Origin: Chara braunii
Taxonomy: Eukaryota; Streptophyta; Charophyceae; Charales; Characeae
DNA length: 20,047 nucleotides
Direction of reading: 5' to 3'
Assembly: GCA_003427395.1 (NCBI GenBank)
Contig: BFEA01000043.1
Coordinates: 297,507 to 317,553 of the forward strand
In this document: positions 1 through 5,970 of the stretch, piece after piece
How the letters are laid out: each line of letters starts with the position of its first letter
Position numbering within the stretch: position 1 is the stretch's first letter
The notes under the pieces: generated by a model
What the model was told of the DNA's origin: nothing
Database searches by the model: none
Seen by the model: the letters and a program-made list of their open reading frames with translations, nothing else
Program-made: the position numbers and the translations under genes

Positions 1-240
1 CCCAGGCCCTTGGTTGGATACACTCACTTGTTGTGCGCAGGTACCCAGACAGCATCAAGGCCACAGGGAGTTCGGTTTCAGGCCTATCTGGGCCGTCATT
101 TGCCTTGAGATCTCGACTGCCGAGGGAAGCAGCAACCGGGGTCCAGACCCCGCATCAACACTACATAAGCCTGGACCTCCTGACTTGGAGAACATTCTGT
201 CTTGCGTGAATGCTGACTTCACGCGTTGACTACGACACTA

Positions 241-283
241 GCGCGACGCTGCGACGCTGGCTGGACGCTGGCTCTACGCTGGC
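241..283. repeat. Degenerate short repeat based on ACGCTGG
   Basis: The words GCGACGCTG, GACGCTGG, GACGCTGG and TACGCTGG follow one another with small spacers. This is a short degenerate microsatellite-like stretch. No function is evident. Confidence 0.5.
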
Positions 284-354
284 ACTTAGGGCGACTATGA
301 CGACGTGCTGCTGGCTTGGCATGGTGGCTGGCTGGCGATTGTCTTCTGGGCAGG

Positions 355-460
355 CTGACGTGGCAGCTGCCACACGCCGCCGCTGACATGGCAGCTGCCA
401 CACGCCGCCGCTGACATGGCAGCTGCCACACGCCGCCGCTGACGTGGCCGCTGCCATGTG
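355..460. repeat. 28-bp tandem repeat, about 3.8 units
   Basis: Units start at 355, 383, 411 and 439 (the last is partial). Each begins CTGACRTGGC, continues with a palindromic TGGCAGCTGCCA core (absent from the last unit) and ends ACGCCGCCG. The first three units differ at a single position; the fourth is diverged and shortened. A further CTGACATGGC lies at 469-478. The CTGACGTGG start resembles an ACGT-type bZIP site, but no adjacent gene is visible, so a regulatory role is only a guess. Confidence 0.9.
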
Positions 461-960
461 TATTGTTGCTGACATGGCGAGGCTATGTGACTGACATTGC
501 TGTTCTGATTCATCGTCACTCAGGAGGAGATCATAGCTGTGGGGCGACTGTACTGTAGATACGTACCTTGTTTCTTGATGTCGACATTGCTCCAGCTTGA
601 TGATGAGGACAGATTGACGTGCCACGTGGCAAATTGTGATAGAACTTCAGATTCGCATTCAGACTATTGATTATTGAGGTGGCAATCGAGGAGGGAGCCG
701 GAAGCAGAAGTGGGCATTGTCTGCTTTCTCCACTCTAAGTCTATTCTCCCTCCTCTCTCCTTCGTCTGAGTATGTCCCAAGTCCCGCATGCTCACACCCG
801 TGCTTTCCGAAATGCATCTGACCGCCATTACTGCCAGACCTGAATGAATCTGGCTGCAATCACGTCCAGAGCTTGTACATTCCTATTTTGCTTGAGTTCA
901 TTGTGACCTTGGTTGTTGACTTGGCTTTTGTTATATTACTACTACTTGGTGAATCGCTCT
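461..960. other. No recognisable gene
   Basis: I see no convincing coding sequence here. The open frames are short, lack recognisable motifs and run across the tandem repeat. A 12-bp palindrome TGCCACGTGGCA (G-box core CACGTG) is at 620-631. The stretch from 1 to 240 is equally without a supportable gene. Confidence 0.5.
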
Positions 961-981
961 TTTTTTTTTCCCCCCCCCCAA

Positions 982-1087
982 AAAATGGACCATTTCTCGA
1001 TTTATGCGTGTCATCCTTGAGTGCGCAGGGGCCATGCTAATCTTCTTTCTCTGTATCGTTCCGATTTTAACAGATGTCCCGAAGGAC
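982..1087 (-). ncRNA. U6: U6 snRNA gene or retro-pseudogene, near full length
   Basis: Read on the minus strand, this starts with a GTCC-TTCG-GGAC stem-loop, followed by AACGATACAGAGA (the ACAGAGA box), AGATTAGCATGGCCCC (containing the AGC triad), AAGGATGACACGCA, and a plant-type 3' end TCGAGAAATGGTCCA followed by six Ts. U6 is the catalytic RNA of the spliceosome and is made by RNA polymerase III. Two 4-nt insertions set it apart from the plant consensus: one directly after ACAGAGA, before AGATTAGC (AAGA, near 1044-1048), and one in the apical loop of the internal stem-loop (ACTC or CTCA, near 1019-1024). The first changes the spacing between the ACAGAGA box and the catalytic triad and would probably disable the RNA. 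Upstream on the minus strand I see AT-rich sequence but no convincing TATA box at the usual distance or plant upstream element. The identification is firm; whether it is functional is doubtful, and I lean to pseudogene. Confidence 0.88.
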
Positions 1088-1458
1088 GTGAATAGCTCTT
1101 CGCTCCAATGCATGGTTGTGATTTATTTGCCTTTCGTTTTTTTTTTTTATAGATATCATTACAACCTGAAACGGAGGAACTCTGACAGCTGTGTTTGGCT
1201 CTCTCGCATCAAACTCTCTTCCTTCTTTGGGCAATGAACGCATCTGGCCATCCATGTTGTCCCTNTCCATTTTACNAATGGTGANCTCCTGTCCCCTCAC
1301 CANGGGAAGTANCNTTTTTCCACGGAGACATTCACTCCGACTGTGCCAGACGTGTTTCATTTCTCCGAGTTACTTCATCAAAAATAAGGAGAAAAGCTGT
1401 TTCTAGCGTTTTTTTTCAGTTTTTTAATTTTTTGTTTCGAATTTATTAATGTCAAAAT
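1088..1458. other. No recognisable gene; cluster of ambiguous bases
   Basis: This is non-coding sequence with a run of T at about 1138-1148. Six single N calls lie between 1265 and 1314, so the consensus is uncertain there. The stretch ends at the target site of the truncated LINE. Confidence 0.5.
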
Positions 1459-1467
1459 GGTGTCACA
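1459..1467. repeat. 5' target-site duplication of the truncated LINE
   Basis: GGTGTCACA here is repeated exactly at 3491-3499, directly after the poly(A) tail. The pair defines the insertion boundaries. Confidence 0.85.
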
Positions 1468-2889
1468 GCAAAGCGTATTAAGTCCAAATTTTGGAGAGAT
1501 ATTCTCTCAGCATGGCAGAAATGCAAGCCGGATCAGGTGGCAGAACCCAACACCAGGTCGGAAGTTCTCAAACAACATCTTTTTGAGAACCCCCTGCTCC
1601 TGAACAAGGAAGGAGAAATCTTCAAGGTGAGTACAGGTGCAGGAACGTATGGGATGAAATGGATCCAGAGAGGGGTAGCCAGGGTAGAGGATATTTGGGA
1701 TGAAATCACGGGACAGTGGATTAACAGGGATAAGTTGAAGGAAAAGTTGGGTAGGCTGTCAGAACAAGTTGAGAGATTGGGGAATTTGATACAGGCGATC
1801 CCGGAGGACTGGAAAGTCAAGCTAGGAACGAGTTTCATACCCTCAGTAGGAACCTGGTATAAGAGAAGGGATGGAACGAAAGAAGAGTTTCTGCGCCTTA
1901 CTGAGTGGGATGAGGCCGTTCCTGGGAAATGCTCTCTACAGATGTACGAGAGGGAAAGAGCAGGAGATCAAATTCTCAGAGAAGTGGGGACCAGCTCAAG
2001 CTACGGGGTAGCCGCGTTGGAGGAAATTAGAGCAACACGGTTGGCTCAGCGACAACAGACGGAACCGGTCAAGTGGCAGCTGGTGGCGGATGGGGTTGTG
2101 TATGCTGAAAGGAGGTTGGATGCATCGAGGTGGGGTTGGAGAGTGGGGTCAGAGGTAGTCTGGGACCTGGAAAACTGTGCGTCGGTTCTGACACGGAAGA
2201 TTCAAGCGAAAGAAGTCCGGAAGGGGGAGAAGCTGAGACAAGATTGGGAATTGGCATTGCCCCACCTAGCTCCTCCGAGTAGTAAGGAAATGCAAAAGCT
2301 TTGGAATCAGTTAACAGCAATTCCTTCTCAGAAGCTGGCTTCCTTACTCTGGCTCCAGTCTCACCAGGCAGTTCCGACGGCAAGGTGGCTGAGTAAAAGG
2401 GGCATGTCAGTCAAGGAGGGTTGCAACAGATGTAACTGGCTTTTTGAGACTATGCACCACCTCTGGTGGGCATGTCCTAAGTCCAAAAGGTGGTGGGATT
2501 GGTGGGCAGCACACTGGATGCAATGGTCAGGGAGGAAAGACCTGACAGGTGAGAGATGGACCTTGCTGGGTACGCTCCCGGAAGGGGTAAGTGCAGACAA
2601 GGGTTGGGGGTACGTGACTCAAATTGGGAGAGCAATACTACTTTGGGTAACCTGGGCAGACAGAAATGAACTCAGATTCAAAGGGAATTGTATGCCAGAG
2701 GCCCAGGCAGAGAAACTCTTCAGGAAACTGCTGAAGAACGAGGCTTTGGCAGACTGGAGGAGGAAGGCGGCAAGAGGCAGGAGGAGGGCTGGCACTCAAT
2801 GGTTTAAGGAAACCTGGGGCCAGAACCCAGCAGTGTCACAAGTCTCTGCAGATAACAAGCTTAAGTTCTCACTCTGGTGGGACAGGTAG
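1468..2889 (+). CDS. LINE ORF2 C-terminal fragment with zf-RVT region, 5'-truncated
   Basis: The reading frame is open from the insertion junction at 1468 (GCA AAG CGT) to the TAG at 2887-2889, about 473 residues without a stop. No true start codon exists; the frame enters from the truncated junction. It matches the C-terminal part of ORF2 in the long LINE in order: FEN, RWIEKG-type and WY segments, then KLWNQL, LLWL, SH and PTARWL. It then shows a zinc-binding motif C-x2-C-x8-H-x4-C (CNRC to HLWWAC, about 2426-2475) and the WDWW motif. The tail has WVTWADRNELRF, typical of the plant LINE C-terminus. In intact elements this region follows the reverse transcriptase and probably helps RNA binding. 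It cannot support retrotransposition alone and is probably not expressed as a meaningful product. Confidence 0.85.
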   Translation, partial: AKRIKSKFWRDILSAWQKCKPDQVAEPNTRSEVLKQHLFENPLLLNKEGEIFKVSTGAGTYGMKWIQRGVARVEDIWDEITGQWINRDKLKEKLGRLSEQVERLGNLIQAIPEDWKVKLGTSFIPSVGTWYKRRDGTKEEFLRLTEWDEAVPGKCSLQMYERERAGDQILREVGTSSSYGVAALEEIRATRLAQRQQTEPVKWQLVADGVVYAERRLDASRWGWRVGSEVVWDLENCASVLTRKIQAKEVRKGEKLRQDWELALPHLAPPSSKEMQKLWNQLTAIPSQKLASLLWLQSHQAVPTARWLSKRGMSVKEGCNRCNWLFETMHHLWWACPKSKRWWDWWAAHWMQWSGRKDLTGERWTLLGTLPEGVSADKGWGYVTQIGRAILLWVTWADRNELRFKGNCMPEAQAEKLFRKLLKNEALADWRRKAARGRRRAGTQWFKETWGQNPAVSQVSADNKLKFSLWWDR

Positions 2890-3060
2890 AGTGAGACTGG
2901 GGGAAAAAGCCGGGGCTGAGAGGGGTGCGGGTGTAGGGGCTCAAATGGTTTGGATAGTTGCAGTAGGTAGAACCAGGGTACTCGGTTCTAGTTCAGACCA
3001 CAGTAGGTCAGAAAGGGGTGGAGGGTGGAGAGTGCCAGAGAGACGGGGAACCTTGGTTCC

Positions 3061-3096
3061 ACCGGTCGTATAGACCGGTATCAGGCCGTATTAGGC
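3061..3096 (+). other. Two adjacent short hairpins in the LINE 3' UTR
   Basis: ACCGGTC-GTATA-GACCGGT (3061-3079) is followed three bases later by AGGCC-GTATTA-GGCCT (3083-3098). Both stems are perfect and the loops are nearly the same. They lie about 170 nt after the ORF2 stop. Confidence 0.5.
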
Positions 3097-3406
3097 CTGT
3101 GAATTAGTTATTAGTTATTAGTTAGTAGGCTAGCTATAGTACAGGTAGGAGGTAATATCTTAGGGAGACGTTCGAAAACACAGTTGATAAGATCTACTCT
3201 TTGGAGCTAGGGGTCCAATGGTCTGTTCTACTCGGGGTGGAGGTAAGCATAGGAGTTCAAGATCAGTGTTTAATTAGTAGTAGGCAATGGATAGGATAAA
3301 CTGTTTAGAGGATAGAGAGTATATGTCAGTTACGAGAGAAGTTGCAGCCTTCAAGTCTATAAGCTAAACCGGCTGATGCTGCCGGGATAACTCCGGGTAG
3401 AATTGT

Positions 3407-3421
3407 GAGGTCCCCGGCCTC
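3407..3421 (+). other. Conserved 3'-UTR stem-loop of the LINE
   Basis: GAGGTCCCCGGCCTC can fold with a GAGG/CCTC stem. The long LINE has GAGGTGGCCGGCCTC at 12419-12433, with 13 of 15 positions the same. Both lie 30-45 nt before the poly(A). Conservation between diverged subfamilies suggests a role in recognition of the RNA by its reverse transcriptase (inference). Confidence 0.6.
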
Positions 3422-3465
3422 GAGATTATGATTTGTGGGAATATGAATAACGGAGATTTCGGTTG

Positions 3466-3490
3466 AAAAAAAAAAAAAAAAAAAAAAAAA
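3466..3490 (+). other. Poly(A) tail of the truncated LINE
   Basis: A run of 25 As directly precedes the 3' TSD. Confidence 0.9.
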
Positions 3491-3499
3491 GGTGTCACA
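3491..3499. repeat. 3' target-site duplication of the truncated LINE
   Basis: GGTGTCACA matches 1459-1467 exactly. Confidence 0.85.
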
Positions 3500-3976
3500 C
3501 GGTTTCTAGTTCTTATATTTCAATTTATATAGAAAAGAATATGAATATGAATACATACATATTATATGCAAATATTCTAAATAATTGTATTAATTATATG
3601 TAAATATTGTAAGTAATTACAAGCAATTATAATACAATAAATTCAATAGAGCAAAGTAAAGGAGATAGAGCATTATCTAATACAATACAATGATAAATAA
3701 ACAGANTCTTGTAATAGATACAATCTTAGAATAGTATGAATATTAGATATTAAAGAATATTCTATTAGAGAAATTTCTTCTTTTATTTATTCATATTGAA
3801 GAACCAACAAAATCTAATACGTCAATTACAATTAGAAAAAATAGAAGATATGCTAATTAATAGAATNAAATGAATAAAATAAAAGACTATTATCTAAAAA
3901 AAATAGAAGAATAAAATAAATAGACTAATAATTTCATTGATATTTCTAATTCTAATGAATTTTTCTAAACTAAACT
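3500..3976. other. AT-rich island, no gene seen
   Basis: This stretch is strongly AT-rich, with many words such as AATACAAT, TAAATA and ATAGAA, and two single N calls (near 3706 and 3867). It begins just after the LINE target site and ends abruptly at a GC-balanced junction near 3976. Composition resembles organellar intergenic DNA or a degenerate AT-rich spacer. I could not identify any gene, so an organelle origin is only a possibility. Confidence 0.5.
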
Positions 3977-3982
3977 TGGGCG

Positions 3983-4090
3983 GTGGGACTTCACCCCTGC
4001 GCTTTCAAGGATGACACACACAAATCTCAGTTGGTTAGGCATGCAAGTGGCATTCAGGAGGTTGTGGGTTCAAGCCCCATGGCCGCCTGT
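3983..4090 (+). mobile_element. SINE-like unit: U6 fragment joined to tRNA-like Pol III boxes
   Basis: The unit begins GTGGGACTTCACCCC, which resembles a MITE terminal repeat found at 12876-13225. It runs directly into a U6 snRNA fragment (3994-4026: CCCCTGCGC, a 4-nt insert, then AAGGATGACAC and ACAAATC). Next come tRNA-like sequences: an A-box-like CTCAGTTGGTTAGGC (4026-4040) and a good B box GGTTCAAGCCC (4067-4077) inside a T-arm that can pair (GTGGG with CCCAT). The A box departs from consensus at two positions and I could not fold an anticodon arm, so this is not a functional tRNA. The GT-rich downstream sequence (to about 4200) may belong to the same element. A composite Pol III-derived SINE is the likeliest reading. 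Confidence 0.5.
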
Positions 4091-4099
4091 GGCACACTT

Positions 4100-4448
4100 A
4101 GGGCCAACGGACTGTGATAGTCCTCTGGATACCCCTGATCGGTATTAGCGGGGTCTATGACCAACACGGGTGTGAGTGTGAGTGCGAGTGGGTTGTGTGT
4201 GGTGTGTGGAAGAGTGTTGGCCATAGCCTCTGCTGCTACTCGATGAAGGGTGGGGGACGATGAGAAAGGGAGGCACAGCTACTGGCAGGTCTCGGTCTTT
4301 GTGTTAGCCAGACCCCCACTGGCCGCCCCAACCCTATACCCTAACCATTAGGGGCAAGGGGCAACATGAAATCTCCCCTTCACAGAGAGAGGAAACTATG
4401 CTTGCAGGGGTCCCCTCTAGATAGTCTTAGGAGTAGGAAAGGGAAGGT
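4100..4448. other. Non-coding, GT-rich then purine-rich
   Basis: A GT-rich stretch (about 4163-4210) is followed by sequence with no recognisable gene. The last 70 bases become purine-rich and lead into the target site of the long LINE. Across the LINE the purine-rich target resumes at 12501, which supports the inferred insertion point. Confidence 0.45.
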
Positions 4449-4463
4449 AAAAGAAACAGAAGT
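4449..4463. repeat. Candidate 5' target-site duplication of the long LINE
   Basis: AAAAGAAACAGAAGT here matches AAAAGAAACCGAAGT at 12486-12500, with one mismatch in 15. The first four As of the 3' copy merge with the poly(A). The implied first-strand nick is TTTT/A, the preference of L1-type endonucleases. Confidence 0.65.
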
Positions 4464-4897
4464 CGCAAATTGGAGGGGGATGGGACGGGCGTTACGCCGG
4501 GCGCAGGAGCGCTCCGCCGAACCCTACCGGTTCGGGAGAACCGGTGTTGCTGACTCCGGAACCCGGCACACGGCCGGGAGACGGGGTTCTGCCGAAGCCT
4601 ACCCGGCTATGGCCAGGTCAAACCCTCTCGTAGAGTAGGGAGGTATGGAGGCGGGGCAGCGACCGAGATCGACGGAGGTTACGGTGTGTTGTTGAGATGA
4701 TGAGTTAAATGTGGGATTGACGTGGCGCGCTTAGTGCTCACGTCGTTGAAGAGGAACAGTAGTTAGATGTTCGAGGACATAGGGTTAAGCGAAGACCAAG
4801 GAGCACGTAAGCTGGCGAAGTGAAGACTTGGAGGGAGAGGTTGTCGAAGACCAGCAGGAGGGAAGCGGCCCGTGGTTGTCCGTCCGTTCTATTTGCG
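4464..4897 (+). promoter_or_regulatory. LINE 5' UTR, probable internal promoter region
   Basis: This GC-rich leader lies before the ORF1 ATG. It contains a perfect inverted repeat ACCGGTTC-GGGA-GAACCGGT (about 4527-4546) and several CCGG words. In L1-type elements the 5' UTR holds the internal promoter; no specific element can be named here. Short open frames crossing it have no recognisable motifs and do not look coding. Confidence 0.4.
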
Positions 4898-5440
4898 ATG
4901 GCTTCAGCACCTAGTGCGCCACCCGTACAATTGGGAGCCGGGCCTTCAACGTCAGCGAGAGGTGAATCTTCGAATAGACCAACGGCGAATGCTCAAGAAG
5001 AAAGTGAGAGCGATCGGATTAGACTCTTATTGGACAAATGCTACGATGAGGGGATTTTTCCAGAAGCGAACATTAATTTCGTAGACACAGAGATAGTCGA
5101 TGGGGTGGGAGTCCTTACACTTAGGGATGAGGTGGACGACGCGACAGTCGCCTGGTTGAAGTCTAGAACAGTAATAGTCATTTTTGACGAGCCGACAATA
5201 AATTTGAGCGTCAACCAGCGGGAGAGACTGATTATGATATACGAGGACGCGTGGTACACAGACGCTACGGTGAATCCTTCTCAGAAGAGAGGGAGGACTC
5301 ATGGGGAGGGTCCCAACATCATGGCATACGTGGCAAGATTGGAGAGAATAGCGCAGTGGATGATCATGAAAAGAGAGGATCGCATTCCCTCCAGGAACGG
5401 CACAATCAAGGTTTTGTTTAAACCTTGGATGACAAAATGA
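4898..5440 (+). CDS. LINE ORF1 N-terminal segment (DUF4283-like RNA-binding region)
   Basis: ORF1 encodes the nucleic-acid-binding protein that coats LINE RNA. I start it at the ATG at 4898 (TTTGCGATGGCT), which begins MASAPSAPP. An in-frame GTG at 4820 also gives an open frame but is unlikely to be used. The first 40 residues are low-complexity Ser/Ala/Pro. A folded segment follows, with GVGVLTLRD, LKSRTVIVIF, QRERLIMIYEDAW and the end IKVLFKPWMTK. The FKPW ending is characteristic of DUF4283-type plant LINE ORF1 domains; this family assignment is by eye. The frame stops at the TGA at 5438, while the rest of the same domain continues in the -1 frame from the overlap at 5425. One missing A in the ACAAAATG run would explain the break, so this is probably a frameshift and not a real terminus. 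Confidence 0.7.
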   Translation: MASAPSAPPVQLGAGPSTSARGESSNRPTANAQEESESDRIRLLLDKCYDEGIFPEANINFVDTEIVDGVGVLTLRDEVDDATVAWLKSRTVIVIFDEPTINLSVNQRERLIMIYEDAWYTDATVNPSQKRGRTHGEGPNIMAYVARLERIAQWMIMKREDRIPSRNGTIKVLFKPWMTK

Positions 5441-5970
5441 GAGAATCTGATAGAGCGGGCAAATTCCGGATCATTGCATTGAGGGTACCTCTCGAAGCCC
5501 TTCCATCTCTTCGCTATGCAATCGAGTGTCTGATGGGAAGAATCCTAGTGATGCATCCGCCTGAGAAACGTCCAGAAGAACCAAGGCTGGGTAACATTAG
5601 AATTGACTGTGTACCGGAAGTACGTCAAACGTTCATGGAATGGGTGGTGGTGAAAAAGCCAAGAGGAGGGCATTTGGAGGTACAATTCGCGAACCAAGAC
5701 TCGCCCTTCTGCAACAAATGTTTATGGTGGTTCCATGATGAGTTCGATACTGAGTGCCCTCATTTCAATGAACCTATGACGGAGGACAGAGCAGGGAGAG
5801 GTCGTGGAAGAGGGAGGGGGAGAGGAGGTAGAGGAGGCAGAGGCAGGGAGGCTAGGCCCCCAGTGGGGGGAAGATTCGGAAACGAAGGAGGCAGAGATAG
5901 TGCAGCGAGAGGAGGAGGGGGCGGGACAGGAGGAGCTAGGGAAAGGCAGGGGGGTTGGACTGTTCCATAG
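5425..5970 (+). CDS. LINE ORF1 middle segment: zinc knuckle and RGG-rich tract
   Basis: This continues ORF1 in the -1 frame relative to the N-terminal part. It finishes the folded domain (FRIIALRVPLEALPSLRY to LEVQFANQD), then shows a zinc-knuckle-like motif at about 5710-5757: C-N-K-C, four residues, H, six residues, C (C-x2-C-x4-H-x6-C). The usual CCHC knuckle has four residues in the last gap. Immediately after comes a run of RGRGRG and RGG repeats (about 5793-5940), an RNA-binding and aggregation-prone composition. The in-frame TAG at 5968-5970 (VP-stop-GPAPAPAN) separates it from the rest of ORF1 in the same frame. A CAG codon at that position would restore continuity, so it looks like a nonsense mutation. 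Confidence 0.75.
   Translation: MDDKMRESDRAGKFRIIALRVPLEALPSLRYAIECLMGRILVMHPPEKRPEEPRLGNIRIDCVPEVRQTFMEWVVVKKPRGGHLEVQFANQDSPFCNKCLWWFHDEFDTECPHFNEPMTEDRAGRGRGRGRGRGGRGGRGREARPPVGGRFGNEGGRDSAARGGGGGTGGARERQGGWTVP

Larger units (their letters stand above)
1468..3490 (+). mobile_element. 5'-truncated LINE (L1-like non-LTR retrotransposon)
   Basis: The element is bounded by perfect 9-bp TSDs (1459-1467 and 3491-3499) and ends in a run of 25 As (3466-3490). The body begins inside ORF2, so the endonuclease and reverse transcriptase are missing. This is the usual outcome of incomplete target-primed reverse transcription. What remains is the ORF2 C-terminal region and a 3' UTR of about 575 nt. The protein is homologous to, but clearly diverged from, the C-terminal part of the long LINE at 4464-12489 (roughly half identical around the zinc-binding region by eye). 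The two are therefore different subfamilies of one clade. The exact TSDs and open frame suggest a relatively young insertion. Confidence 0.9.

Noticed and set aside
230-625. Minus-strand open frame of 131 codons
   Set aside because: Its length comes from the 28-bp tandem repeat and it has no recognisable domain.
4021-4095. Functional tRNA gene
   Set aside because: The B box and T-arm are good, but the A box is poor, no anticodon arm folds, and the 5' acceptor strand is replaced by U6 sequence.
4218-4232. GCCATAGCCTCTGCT shared with 14612-14626
   Set aside because: A single 15-base match in a 20-kb window is compatible with chance and the flanks do not align.
4322-4350. Telomere-like CCCTATACCCTAACC
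   Set aside because: Only one full CCCTAA-like unit is present, so there is no telomeric array.
4366-4638. Open frame of 90 codons upstream of ORF1
   Set aside because: It crosses the inferred 5' boundary of the LINE and has no motif, so it is a chance frame in flank and 5' UTR.
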